Position numbers and translations under genes: made by a program. Positions 25,117 to 37,464 of a stretch of 64,000 bases of DNA are shown here, piece after piece (the stretch's first letter is position 1; each line of letters begins with the position of its first letter). The notes under the pieces were generated by a model. It worked only from the letters and a program-made list of their open reading frames with translations, made no database searches and had not been told where the DNA came from. The stretch is taken from positions 62,001-126,000 of the forward strand of contig JAMXBD010000641.1 of NCBI GenBank assembly GCA_024138025.1, given 5' to 3'. This stretch comes from Combretum micranthum. Lineage: Eukaryota > Streptophyta > Magnoliopsida > Myrtales > Combretaceae.

Positions 25117-26057
25117 TAGGGTGAATAAGTAACTTTATCGTACAGAATACCTACTCGGACCTTGCTCAACAGGTTTAAATAGGTATTAATAGTCATAAGA
25201 TAAAGTATAGGTACAAATTTTTTTGAACCTGCTCTCATAAGGAAACGGATGGGTATGGGTATGGGTAAGAGATCTTCATACCCTATTCCCACCATGGAAT
25301 ATGTACTCTAATATATAGAGGTTACATATTCCAAGTTATTTTGTAGTTTTCTTATGTAATATTATAAAATTATATTAATATATGATGATGATACTTCATT
25401 TTTTATTTTGTGATTACTTTCGTTTAAGATTACTATTTGTAGACTATCTTCTAGAAATTTTTATTACTGAAAAACTTGTGCTATTTTATTTGGAAGAGCT
25501 TATTATTTTTATTTTAGATGAATTATTATTGTATATATGTACTTACACTCTCAAATTATATAAATATGTTGTTATATCCAAAACTAATAAATATAGAAGT
25601 GGTTCTAAAAATTTTTAATTTTGGAATTTATTATAAGTTCTACAAGTTTGTCTAAGAGCACGTAAATAGGTTCCACATATATCTACTACAAGCTTCAAAT
25701 TTTATGCATAAACAAATTATGTATGTTTAAGAACTTGTGGTATTAATAAATTACTTTAAAAATTTATTTCCATATGTTATTTATAATGAATATATGAAAT
25801 TATTGTAATTTTACATTTTACATGAAACTATACCTAATACTATAAACTTGAAGTGAATGAAAGAAAGAAAAAACATAGAGATTTCGTGGAAAGGTCTATA
25901 GGTTCCACGGGCCACCCTATACCCTGCAAGTTTTACAAGGTATGATAGGTACAAGGTGCAACAAATAGATTCAAAGTACAAATTTCAATATCATGTACCT
26001 TAGAGTGGGTATGGGTAATACTTTATACCCTACCCAACTTATATCCGCTTACCCCTA
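25117..26057. mobile_element. non-autonomous hAT-like element, 941 bp
   Basis: Termini TAGGGTGAATAAG and, on the other strand, TAGGGGTAAGCGG. A perfect 8-bp duplication, GTAATAAT, flanks it at 25109-25116 and 26058-26065. Both subterminal regions carry 'gggtatggg' words. The interior is AT-rich with no transposase. The termini, size and duplication length match the element at 41095-42021. Confidence 0.8.
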
Positions 26058-26065
26058 GTAATAAT

Positions 26066-27039
26066 TATAATTCAAACATATCTCATACTTTATATAGAGT
26101 TTCTAAGAGAAAAATCTCTTTTAAAAAATGTGAGACTTCTTTTTTCCTTTGTAAACTGTTCTTTTATAATGTATTCTAATCTCACATTGCTAAAAATTTA
26201 ATTCAAATGGGATGTACTTATATAAATAATTGCACATATATGATAATACTAAATAAAAATGGATTAAAAAGTAGTATATTCTTAGGCTTAATTTATATAT
26301 GGACTTTAAAATTTTATTTTAAATTGAGAATATTTGTTTCTTTATTAATTTAAAAAAAAAGTGGGTGATTTAAGACTCGAATCAAACCCTAACCCGGATT
26401 TAATGGGTTCATGGATAGGGACCCGCCCATGACTGGGCTGATTCTAGGTCTCAATTTTTTAGAATCAAACCTTGGAGATGTCTAACATAACCTTTAAGGG
26501 AGTTTAAGAGGGTTGTTAAAGTGTATTTAGTCAATTTATGGATGCATTTGTCCTAAAACTAAAGTTTGAGAGGTTATTAGTGTTTTTTTTTTATAATGTT
26601 CTAATTTTTCCAAAATTTTTGTCTATAAAAAAATGAAAAAAGAAGAAGAAGGAACTTCATTGTTTGATAAATATATTTTCATAGTTTCTGACTTATTTGA
26701 TGTTTCGAATGAACTTCATTCAAAGCTTGTTTAATGGAAATTCATTTGAAATTTGAATGAAAAGGTCTTCGTTTTTTATCTAACTAAAATGATACAAGAA
26801 GCCGAAGTAATCATGTCACCCATTAGTGCTAAAAGGAATACAGATATATATAGTTGCCATGGAGGAAGGTCTTTATTTTAATTTTCACCCAAACATTTTG
26901 CATTCTTTCATTTCATTTTTTTTTCTTTATATCTCACTCCTTCTTTTATTTGCTTTTTGATTTCGATTTCTTTACGGCAGGGATCAGAATTTTGTAGAAG
27001 AAAAGTAAAGGCAAAATGTGAATTGTGATGTCTCTATAT
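26066..27039. other. intergenic, no gene seen
   Basis: AT-rich. A short GC-richer patch at 26385-26480 looks like a repeat remnant but no termini could be defined. Confidence 0.35.
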
Positions 27040-27350
27040 AAAATTTAATTTAATATCTAAACTTTGCTATAGTGAAATTAATACATAATCGAACTTTTCG
27101 TAATTACTTTTATTACCTCACTTTATTGTATTCATGAAGAAACAATCTATCAACATTAAACAATATCAAAAGAAATAGTAAAGATTTAATGATGTGCTAA
27201 AAGTGAGCAAACATAATAAACAATGTTGAGAATGTAGTAAAAATAACTACAATTAGTTTAATTAGATTTTAAATTTATTACTTCAAAGTTTAGATATCAA
27301 ATTGATTTTTTTCTATAAAATTTAGGTATTAAATTTGATATTAAGCCAAC
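27040..27350. repeat. imperfect inverted repeat (fold-back)
   Basis: The left 'taatttaatatctaaacttt' and right sequences such as 'aaagtttagatatcaaatt' are complementary, so the segment folds on itself. It is probably a decayed MITE. Ends are uncertain and no target duplication was found. Confidence 0.45.
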
Positions 27351-28219
27351 AAGAAAAAAAATAGTTTGGATTTTCTTTATATTTTTAATTTTTTCCAAAG
27401 ATTGGTTTGGATTTAAATGAACTATACATGGGCCACATGGCAATTTTATAGTGGAAAAGAAAACAAGAAAAGAAAGAAAGAAAGAAAATTTACATTATTT
27501 AAAAGTGAATATAATGACTAGTATCATAAACGAGTCGAATTGTAATGATACAGTACCAAATTCGTACTCGAGTCGAATGAAAAACTCAAAGCTCAAACTC
27601 AACTAAAGTTGATCCTCAATAAATTCAAGCTCGACACAAATACACTTGATCATTTATATAAAAATCAATTATAATAAAAAATAAGTTAGTATCTAGCAAT
27701 ATAATGAGGTTTATTATTGATTTGGTCTTAAATATAATAAATATGAATCATTTGATATGGAGAAAAAAAATAGTAAAAAAAAGCTTTGAGATAAGGAAAA
27801 CACAAAGTTTTTTTTTTTTTCTTTTTTGAAAAATATAAAAGCTTAAATGGATTCTTGGACCACTCAAACAAGTATTTTAAAATTCGAACTTAAATACAAT
27901 AGTTACCGAATATGTTAACGAACTCGACTCAATTGCAATAAAATCAAATTCAAAAGTGAGTTAAACTCTAATAATTTGCGAGTAATCCCATTTACAAAGC
28001 CTAATATTGACAAACTTTTAGTATCCGTACCAGTATTACTTCTCCTAAAACAGAATTTAGGGGCGGTTGGATCATCATAATTCAATTATATTTCAAGATT
28101 TTGGTTGAATGCATTAGAAAGATTTTGTTTCTTTTCTTCAAGCTTTTTAGAAAATCCATTCTGGCAACATATGCTTTTGTCATGGCTGGAAGCTGTAGCG
28201 AATTAATAGTGACGTTAGA
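27351..28219. other. intergenic with decayed repeat
   Basis: Words like 'actcgagtcgaa' (about 27565) and 'cgaactcgactcaattgc' (about 27920) face each other across AT-rich DNA, suggesting another old element. Nothing coding. Confidence 0.3.
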
Positions 28220-28460
28220 GGGATAATGATAATATAAGTGTTTTTACTTTTACATTTTTACAACTTAGTGCTACTTTTATTTTTAAATAATGTTCATTTC
28301 AGTGTTTTTACCCTTTGCCTGTTTTTACTTTGAAATGAAGTTTCATTTACTGCCAAAAGAGGCTAAACTAAATCATTTAGTACTAAATTGTAAAGAGTGA
28401 AATTTTAAATACTAAATTACCAAAATTTAAAAATAGAAATCCGACATTACCTTTTATCCC
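28220..28460. mobile_element. MULE-like MITE, same terminus as 541-954
   Basis: A 241-bp element with termini GGGATAATGATAATA and, on the other strand, GGGATAAAAGGTAATG. Imperfect 9-bp flanks, GACGTTAGA (28211-28219) and AACATTAGA (28461-28469), match at seven of nine positions. Non-coding. Confidence 0.6.
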
Positions 28461-29038
28461 AACATTAGACAAATTGAACAACTTGACATCTTCGTATGTG
28501 ATAGGCTGAATATTAGCATAATGAATTGAATTACTTGTCATAAATTCTGATATATGCATAAGTTATTGATGTAAGAAACCATGACTTAGTTGCTCTTGAG
28601 TCTAATTATATAATTATCAAACGCATTTTCAAACAGCCAAATTACAGATAAATCTTCTACTAGTTGGAGAATCACAAAAAGTAATAACATGCTACATTTC
28701 CTTTAAAACCTCTTTATAGAAAATAGTAAAATTTGCAAATAGTTTATTTGCAGGACAAAACAATCTTAAGGCATTGTCATCTTATGATCCAACTTTAATG
28801 AAACAATATGAGAAATGGTGATTTCTTGCATTGTTTACTAAATCTTGAGCACATCTCACAGAAGAGAACTTGTTTAATGAAGGTCAAAGGTTTCATAGGA
28901 AAAGCCAATTAGATGGTGCCAGAGGTTGAAAAAACACTGAAATCGAAAGAAATTTGCAGAAAGTGCCTTTCACGTTGTTGACTCTTCATGGCATATAGAT
29001 TATTCTTAGAGAACAGACCTTGCATCTGCATCAATCCC
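28461..29038. other. 3' flank of the PP2C gene
   Basis: Non-coding. The part next to 29038 is presumed 3' UTR of the minus-strand PP2C gene. No poly(A) signal was assigned firmly. Confidence 0.4.
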
Positions 29039-32000
29039 TTAAAGGATGTTGAAATTTGATGGACCGGCAGTGTCCATGAAACCTCTTAATGAGAGCTCCG
29101 GCACAGGACTCTTTTTGCCCATAACCTCGTGGTCCAAAAATATGACAACAACGGTAATATCATCATGGAAAAAGCGCCTAATTCCCTTCTCAACCTTTTT
29201 GAGATCAACATATCTCATCTCCCTTTTCCTTGCAGCTTCAGTTAAAGCTGCCTGTACAAGTCTCTGCGCAACTCCCTAGTGAAGAGTGAAAAAACTTGAG
29301 AATATTTCGTAAGAACGAAGGGTGTAAATACTGAAAACATATTTAACATTAGTTTGCTAGTCGTGAGAATCATACCGCTCTGGGGCTATTGCATACAATG
29401 TCAACAGCTTCCTGATTTGATAGGTGTTCCCATAGTCCATCGGATGCAAATATAACGAATTTGTCATTCGGTCTCAATACTCTTGAAGATAATGCTGGCT
29501 CAGCTGAAAGCACAGGTCGGCGGATCGGTTCAGGAAGGTGAAACCGTGGAAATGAAGGGTCAAGGGAGAATTCGGGCTTCTTCAAATATGCATCTCCAAT
29601 GGATCTGGACACCTGCCGCCATCAGGAAATTAATAGTAAGTCATTTTGTCTTAATTTAAGATGACAGATAGATGACATTTATATTAGCTCCTCCAAAAAA
29701 AGATCTCAATTTGAATGCTGCATCTTATATATCATATCCAGATAATTGATAACATTAACATAAATCAGCCAGCCACTAAGACATACCGCTTAAACAAACA
29801 CAAACTCGCATGTGTAAATTAACGAATGATAAACTCAAGTTTGTAAATTAAGGAAGGAACAACTGATTTTCTTTCCTGTACAAACTGACTCAGCAAGCAG
29901 CAAAAATAACATAAAAGGAGCAGATAGATAGTTGTACATGAATAATCAGCAAGAAAAAGTTCTCAATGTAAAGACAAGGCAAACTAAGTATGCTTATACC
30001 AGAATCCACCAACACAGAGGGTCAAAGCATCTAAAGGCAGAGTCACTAAAAAAAAAAAAAAAATTGTTCATGCTCTTTCAGTCAAAAAAAAAAAAATTCT
30101 TGTTCATGTTCTTTCAGTCTCATCTTTTTTGTCTACTAATCTTTGTGTTGGAGCTGCTCACAATTAGAAATTTTAAACTTATTCCTACAAAAGCCAAGAT
30201 GAATCTGTCAGTGTGATTATACGTCATTTTCTTCTCATGTAGCACAGCTTCAAGCACTTTTCATTGCTGTTGATCTCTACTCTGTAGTAAGAAGACATTG
30301 TCTCATCATCCGCAATAACTTAAAAATTAGGGTCCCAAGGAGCTATTAAAAAATGGCTAGTGGCAATTGGTAGAGTAGAAGCAAAACCAAGTCAATCACA
30401 ATAGAATGCGATGTTTTGATAAACTGAGAGATATTTAAAGAATGGTCATGAAATTTCAATTTTTGATGATTAAGATTTTAAGAGGTGGCTGACTAAACAA
30501 ATTATTTATCATATATAAAGGGATAGTTAATAGACAGGTCTAGGGCATTGTGATCAATGTATGACCAACAAGACAGCATATATTTTCTAAAGAAAAGTTG
30601 TGCCATGAACAATGATTAAATTTATGATGTCGATTACCAGAACAAGCCCCGACCTTACAGTTCTAGGCCATACATCACTATCAGCATTACCTTTCCTAAA
30701 AAAATCATTCATGCTTTCTCTCGTGTTACTGCCATCATCCAAGATCTGCACAACTATTCAAGATCAATTGATATGGATACAAGTGCTTGTTCTATTTGAA
30801 ATTTTGTGGCACTGAGGATTAACTAACACTTAACTATTGCAGCAGCATCGCTGCGTTTCAACCCTTTCAATTTTTAAATTAATTCCACTTAGATGACTTG
30901 ATCCTTGCATCCATTCGCTGTATGAATGGATCAAATGAACTAGAAAAGGGCTTATTTACTGCTTTAGAGTAGGCCATGAAACATAAATTTTGACCAAGCC
31001 ACCCCAATAAGTGTAGCTAAGAGATCAAAGAAGACAAGGAATCCAAGTATAAACTCCTGTATTAATATGGTGCAAAAGGCAATAGCCCAAACAAGCAAAG
31101 AAGACTATGACGGGTACTAGAAATATCAATGTGATTATTTATGGAATTTCCTCAAACTACAAGCAGACAGGACCACGCATAGTAAAATTTATTAGTTATT
31201 TGTACTGTTACGTTGTTTTCTTAAAGCAGGTTCAATACTTGAATTAGGACTAACAGTCAAGCAAATAACAACTAAAGCTCCACTAAGAATATAAGATTTA
31301 GCTACTGTAGACTGATGACCATCAACTATTCAACACAATTGCATCTATTCATAAATACTCTGGAATACTTCTGTGTCAGCATAGACAAAGTAAACCTGAA
31401 TGATGCCCTTGATACGCCAAACACCATGCTTCATGACTACAATGTGAGAATCGTCTGGATGTAGCGACCTGAGTTCTTCTCTAACCTCCTCCATGCTGGC
31501 ATTATGCTCTGTAGTCAGTTGTTCTGCCAACATCTTTTTTGACCTGCCCAAAGAACCTATCACAGCACGAGAGTCACCCACGTTAGCTATATACAATGTT
31601 CCTCTCCATATAATCCCAACAAGACAACAGGATCCAGTTGCTGCAATTACTGGTTTTATTCCACACGACCTACGGACTAGAGAAAGAAATCCTTCTTCAG
31701 TAGCAGAGAAAGCATTTCTAAGGATATCTTCAGATACAGCTCCGTGCTCACGAGCATACCCTGTAAAAACACGCAAATTTTATGCAGTGACATTGTGTTG
31801 ACATTATCATAAAGCATATTTGTCAATTATTCCAGGCTTCATATTTCTCTTCAATCAACAGGTTACTTAAAGTTGGTACCAATAAAATCAGACAAGCAAA
31901 CCAGCAAGACTACTGGTGAATAAAATTTCTCCAAGAAACATGCACAGTGAAGCCTATCATAATCTATCCAAGCTCTGTAGCATTGCTGGAATACATTATC

Positions 32001-33668
32001 CAAGTCAAGCAACTGAAGAGCGCACGAGAATACCTCATCTGGAGTGAAATTCATCCTTTTTAGTCTAAAATGAACCGGAATTTCGAATTCCCAAAACTTG
32101 TTCTGGTAACTGGGTCCGTTAACCATTGATAGCAGATGCACATGTCATGGGAACAACCAATACCTTGGCAGGCTTTAATCTCCCGATATTGCATAGCAAT
32201 ACCACCAGAAATAGCATGTCTTACCATCGTATCGGGTGTGAAGGTGGATTCATCATTGTTAAATTAAAGAATATTCAATCACTCGCACAAATCTCTGACT
32301 ATCATTCACTATACTAAATAAGGCTCCAGCTATTATTATTGGGAATAAAATAGAGTTAGCAATACTATTTTCATTTATTAATCTTTTATTTAAAGTTTTG
32401 AGCGTCTAGTGTTTTGGTTGCATAATTTTTCATGTTACTAGAATGGATAAAAATTATTGTACATATTTGATTCATAAAATGTATTTCAAACCGATAGACT
32501 AGACCAAGTGTAAAATTCTTACCCTCATATGAGTTTGTCTGGTCTTGTCTAGTTCTATGTATACCAATGACGATACAAGAAAATTGCTTTGCTCAGTTTT
32601 CGTTATTATGTTCGATTTTGTAATGGAGCTCAACCTTAAATTATTTTATAGATTAATGAGTAGCTATCTAATTTCTTTTTATAGGGTTTTTTTAAAATCG
32701 TTATCTAGATTATTATTTATAGATTAATGAGTAGCTATCTAATTTCTTTTTATAGGGTTTTTTTGAAATCGCTATCTAGATTATTATTTATAGATTAATG
32801 AATAACTATCAAATTTCTTCTTAGAGAATTTTTTTGAAATTGCTATTGCTATTATCATTAACTAGACTCTTTTTATAACAATAAAGCTGCGAAGGAATTC
32901 TATACAGATATTTTTGGATTACTATTGTTTTGTTTTTTTCCACTTATTTACATCTGTTATACATCTGTCTTTGAAAAATTTACACAGTGATTGGTAATAA
33001 TTGGTTGTGAGAATTGTATAAAAATATTTTTTTTATTAGTAAAAGAAATTTTAATTGTTATTTTTTAGAAATAATTTAAATAAAGAATAAATAAGCTATT
33101 TCGTTTTTTTTTTAATGTATTTTTTTTTTCATAAACACTGTTTGAAAGCCTGAGAAGAACACTATCACTGATCACTACAGAAAACAAGGGAAAAAAAATA
33201 TATCCATGCACAACCAAACATCTCGAAACTGAAACTGAGAATCAAGAGAAGCAAAATGAAAAAAAAAAAAAGGTAAGTGAAAGATAGACTAGAGAGGACG
33301 GGAGACATGGGGAAAAAACACGTACTGATGAAGTGAAGGAAAAGATGATCAGATATAAACCTCGAAGCATCAGGACCGCCATGACCGTCATAAACACCAA
33401 TAAATACACCTTCACGACCAATCTCAACCTGACTTTGATCTTCGATCACTGCATTAGCTTGAACTATAGCATACGAGAGTTCTCCGCAACTGTGTCTCTC
33501 CAAGTCTCTGCACCATATGAGCGAGTCATCATCATAATCCTCGTCTTTATCACTATTAGCATTACCATTGCTATTAGCATCATCATCCTTGTTCATACGG
33601 ACATATGGCCTCGCCGGTGGTCTCCAACACGCACTTACGACTCTCCTAGGAACGGCAACATCCCTCAT
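29039..33668 (-). CDS. clade-D protein phosphatase 2C, 4 exons
   Basis: A Mg/Mn-dependent Ser/Thr phosphatase of plant PP2C clade D, closest by eye to Arabidopsis At5g06750. Clade-D members are known to dephosphorylate plasma-membrane H+-ATPase in auxin/SAUR-controlled growth. Exons on minus: 33668-33326, 31760-31396, 29612-29376, 29275-29039 (TAA). Phases join cleanly to give 393 residues, the family length. Motifs: EDQSQV (76-81), [14 protein letters not shown] with the metal-binding Asp (91-104), [45 protein letters not shown], and HDDITVVV with the last metal-binding Asp. No key residue is missing. The start is the first in-frame ATG. Residues 27-48 are an Asp/Asn-rich insert that I do not recall from relatives. 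Introns are 1,565, 1,783 and 100 bp. The first two hold no recognised transposon. Confidence 0.95.
31863..32141 (-). other. unexplained open frame in PP2C intron 1
   Basis: An open minus frame with protein-like composition (for example [18 protein letters not shown]) lies inside intron 1. It is not part of the PP2C fold, and the flanking exons join in frame without it. It could be a retained or alternative segment or a captured fragment; the family was not recognised. Confidence 0.3.
32648..32860. repeat. 71-bp tandem repeat, three copies, PP2C intron 1
   Basis: Copies start at 32648, 32719 and 32790 with 'atagattaatga'. The first two are nearly identical and the third is diverged. Each contains 'tttttatagggtttttt' or a variant. 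Confidence 0.85.
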
Positions 33669-33860
33669 TTCCTTCAGGAGCGAACCTCAATTCTATTTGA
33701 GTGGTGAATATATTAAAGAGTCGGTGGTTTGGTTTGGAGTTCACAAATCACAAAGAAGGGAAGAGAGAGAGAGAGAGAGAATTAAAAGGTGGAGTGGAGT
33801 GGAGAAGGGAAGTGGTGGGAAAAGAAAAGTTTACGAAGCGCGTGAGTGATGCGTTGCTTT
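33669..33860 (-). other. PP2C 5' leader / proximal promoter
   Basis: Sequence upstream of the PP2C ATG with a tract at about 33762-33781 that reads (CT)n on the gene strand, a common feature of plant 5' UTRs. No TATA box was assigned. Confidence 0.45.
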
Positions 33861-34340
33861 TCCGATTTGCTTTAAGCTTCCTTTTTTAAAAAAATAAAAT
33901 AAAATAACTTTTTAGGAAAGCGAGAATTACGGAAAGGCCATTGTGATGAGATCAGCCACCTCTGGCGATCGCTAGCCAATATTTTTGGGTGAAATGGAAA
34001 AAGGAGAGGAAAATGGAAGGAAAATTATTGTTTGTTTTGTTTAAAAAAAAGGAGGAGAAAAATAATGGAAAAAGGAAATTTGAGAAGAATTTTGTATTGG
34101 ACCCACAAAAAAAATGTATAGATTAGATTATGTCTACTCTTTTTGAGAAAAAATTATCAAAGCGTTAGTTTAAAAAAATTATTAAAATAAAGTGCTAAAT
34201 AAGCAGATGCAATATTTTTTTTTATCTCATAGTTACAAATTGTGATTTGATGTTTTGGTACAGTAACAATATCGCATTATAATAATGTGATTTATGGAAT
34301 CGCACCTGTATGGTATACTACAACTAGCAATTGCTTGGGG
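33861..34340. other. intergenic, no gene seen
   Basis: AT-rich, upstream of the PP2C gene. Nothing recognised. Confidence 0.35.
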
Positions 34341-34550
34341 TTTGTTTGTCTGGCTTTTTCTTATAGATACAGATATTTTTTTCAAACTTTTTTCTAACAA
34401 ATTGTTTATCAATAAATAGATATAGATAAAAAATAGTTGGCAATTCTCATTAAAAGATCAAATATAGATAAAATCTAGATGTAAATCGAACATATTTATA
34501 CTTGCCGTTTTGATACAGCTATAGATGAAAAATAAATCATCCAAACAGAC
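34341..34550. mobile_element. small MITE, 'gatacagat' family, copy B
   Basis: Termini GTTTGTTTGTCTGGC and, on the other strand, GTCTGTTTGGATGATT, each followed inward by 'atagatacag'-like words. The interior shares 'cattaaaagatcaaat' with copy A at 11983-12217. Total 210 bp, non-coding. Confidence 0.6.
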
Positions 34551-34678
34551 TTGTGATTTTAGTCCATGCAAAGTTTGTGTTTTTACCAAGATAGCATAAG
34601 TTGCATGAAAAACATGTGATATATGCTCAAGCAAATCGTATCAATACAATGTAATTTACTTGTAATTATGTTATTGTA

Positions 34679-35176
34679 TGTGTCGACTTACACTAGAGAA
34701 AGTGAGAATGCACCATAGATCTATAGACATAACAGATAATTATTGGTGTCTTGGAGATTATCTAGCTCAGTCACGCCAGTGCTTAAATTAGCTATGGGCT
34801 CGAGAGAGTAAAGCAGTAAATAAATTGAGTTAGGTTGACTCATATGTCCATACCTTTAGAGGTGTGGATCTATTTATAGCTTTTGATTATACCACAATTT
34901 ATGGCATATAGAATCTTGTTTTTCTGTAAGCTTGAGCCTAAACGGAGATAGATGACCTCAAGCTCGACACAGTGGAAGTGGGAAGTGATAACGTGGTCCT
35001 CAAAGTATAGTCTTTACAAGATAGATGTAGGGGTAGAGGTCCTCACCAAGTCCTCGTAAGATCAAGATCCTTGTGAAGCTTCTTACAGAAATACTTATTG
35101 AGCTTTTTATGGTCTTGCTAGCCCATTGGGCCAATATTGAGTCTACTAGGTTATAACCAAGCATTCCTTAATAACA
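34679..35176 (-). mobile_element. possible solo LTR, 498 bp
   Basis: Read on minus, it starts TGTTATTAAGG and ends GTCGACACA (TG…CA). Flanks are TTGTA and ATGTA, a 5-bp duplication with one mismatch. Inside, AGCTATAAATAGATCC is a good TATA box followed by a leader with 'ttactctctcgagccc'. No internal retrotransposon sequence lies on either side. This is reasonable but not proven; the ends rest on the weak duplication. Confidence 0.45.
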
Positions 35177-36343
35177 ATGTAAAATCTGATTTTTTTTCCC
35201 TTGCGATATTTACGTGAACCGTTATCTTGTTTGAAAAATGAGATTTTACTTCTATAATTTCGTAATTAATTTCAAGTAAACCTTATTTAAGTAATTAATA
35301 TCTATAGATATAATAAATGGACAAAAAAAACCAAATTTCAGAATATAGTGTATAAAAGAGCTATCATTTTTACTAGAAAAGGTACTTTGAAAATTTAACA
35401 ATATTTTAGTATTTTAATAAGTTAGGGAAGAAAAAAAGCTAATGGAAATCAATCATTGTTAATTTTAGTTTTCTTTCTATTTGAAATAAGCATTTTCTCT
35501 CTTGTTTTTCTTCCTTTCAAGCTTTTACTTCTTTTCTTTCACAAAATTCATCAAATCTATTAATATTTGGATAGTTTTATTAATTTTTCTCATTTTTTTT
35601 CTTTGTAAATACCTAATTTTATGCATTTTGTGAAACATTAATTTATTTTTTGACTATTTAAGACCTTGATATTTTAAATGTACTTACATCCAAAATACTG
35701 ATAACTTCAATTATAAATTAGTCTACCTTATCCAGAATTAGTTGCTATACTTGTCATGCATATATCAACCATTTATTCCTATCTTGTATTTGTGTAACTC
35801 ACGTAGCTTAAATCATCCTAACCATATCAAAAGTTACGATTTTTGAAAGTTAATGATTTTTCTTCATACATCTTTTAACTAGTTATACATTAGAAATACA
35901 AAATTAGGGGAGGTGGTAATTCGAAAGGTACATGGAGGTGGAAGTGGGGCAAACATGTAGGTAGTTTACCATGAAACCAATCATCGGTTTCTTTTCTCAC
36001 TAAGTTACTATTTTTTCTAGGACTTCCGTTATAATTTTTTCCTAATATTCCTAGAAAAAATTCATCTAAAGTTTTCATACAAACATTTCACATGGTTTAA
36101 TATAGATACACTAATAATAATTCAGTGCTATCTAATATAAGAGCATCACACTTTTAAATTGTGGTCTTTCTTTTTCTTTTCTTTTTCCATTACAACGGGA
36201 GGGGCAAATCAATCCTGACACCTCTTACTTGAGGGATTAAGTAAAGTGCCACTAAACTATAGGACCAATGACTAAATAATTGTCTTTGGATATAGATACT
36301 TTCATAGTTTTTATTTTCATCTGAGAAGAAAGTATTAACGACT
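35177..36343. other. intergenic, no gene seen
   Basis: AT-rich. A short open minus frame at 35890-36078 has no recognised domain. Confidence 0.35.
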
Positions 36344-36353
36344 AACACAAATG

Positions 36354-37253
36354 GGGAAAAGGAAAATAATATTTATATTTAAAAATATATAAAAATTCCA
36401 TTGAGATAAAAATAATCGCACTTTTAGGCAACATGATCTCCTCTTTTCAAGAGATGAGATCTTACGAGACAGAGGAACCTCGTCTCCCGAAGAGACGAGG
36501 TCAGTGTAAGCCTTTGATCTTGTCTTTTTAAAAGATGAGGTCTTCTAAGCAAATATGTGTATATCAACGAATTGATTTAATCAAGACAGGGGATTGGATT
36601 CATTAAACGACATGCGATTCTTCCATTCCTTCTTCATCCTAAAGTTCATTCCAATCAACACTTGTCGCAACCGTTTTCGATTCACAGCGACAAGTAGGTT
36701 TTTGAAGTCACGCATGCAAGGTGATAGACGTGGTGGTGGTTGTTTAGAGGTTGAGAAGTTTTATGGGTTAAGGTTGGGAAGTCTCGATCTGATGATGGTT
36801 GGTGAAGGTAGCAATGGAGATTTGTTGATGATTTGGTGACAATGAGCAGCGGAGGTGATAGTTCGTGGAGAGTTCGAATGGGGGAGAGGGTGGATCGGCT
36901 TTGTGAGTTGATGTATCGAGTCGACTCTTGTATTATTGGCTTAGGTATGGATGCAAGGTGCAATAGAGGTTGGTAAGTTTTGGTTTGTTGATGCTTGGTA
37001 ATTGGGTTTGTGAGTTTCAACAAGAAAGATGAGTCAACAGTTTTAAAATGGGGAAGAGAGGAACCTCGTCTCTTTAAGAGAGGAGGCTATTCCGTGTTTT
37101 CAAAACCTCATATGCTGAAGAGACGAAGTTGGCGCCTTATGACCCCATCTCTTCAAGAGACGCGATCATATTATCTAAAATTGAGATTATTTTTCATCCC
37201 AATATTGTTTTTGTAATTTTTTCTAAAATTACAAATATTTTTTTCCTTTTCCC
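36354..37253. mobile_element. long-TIR MULE-like element with hairpin cassettes, 900 bp
   Basis: Starts GGGAAAAGGAAAAT, and the other end read inward is GGGAAAAGGAAAAA. The inverted arms run for well over 100 bases, through 'aaaataatc' and 'atgatc'. Flanks AACACAAATG (36344-36353) and AATGCAAATG (37254-37263) match at eight of ten positions, a Mutator-type duplication. Each arm carries short palindromic cassettes: 36434-36460, 36479-36501 (CCTCGTCTC, loop, GAGACGAGG) and about 36517-36543 on the left; about 37065-37087, 37105-37128 and 37142-37167 on the right. The middle (about 36590-37020) is less AT-rich and has open frames on both strands. It could be a captured host fragment, as in Pack-MULEs, but no family was recognised. 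Confidence 0.75.
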
Positions 37254-37263
37254 AATGCAAATG

Positions 37264-37464
37264 TCCTTCAAAATTCCTTAAATGTTGAATAAACATGGAA
37301 CATATTTACACCGTAGCTTCAAAAAGCATAAACCAATTCCCTTCAGCAACACAGGATCAATTCTCATAGTTCACCATGATTGACGAGTCCCTCGTAATAA
37401 CATGCTTTAACAATATACACCATAATTAATCAAAGTACATAATTACTTATATATAAGACTTAGA
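37264..37464. other. spacer between MULE-like element and gypsy relic
   Basis: Short AT-rich stretch; it may include more decayed integrase sequence from the chromovirus relic. Confidence 0.35.

Noticed and set aside
35890..36078. 62-codon minus frame starting MKTLDEFFLGILG
   Set aside because: Looked faintly transposase-like but too short and without a motif to support it.
36594..37023. Overlapping open frames on both strands in the MULE-like element
   Set aside because: Neither shows a domain. Kept only as possible captured sequence.
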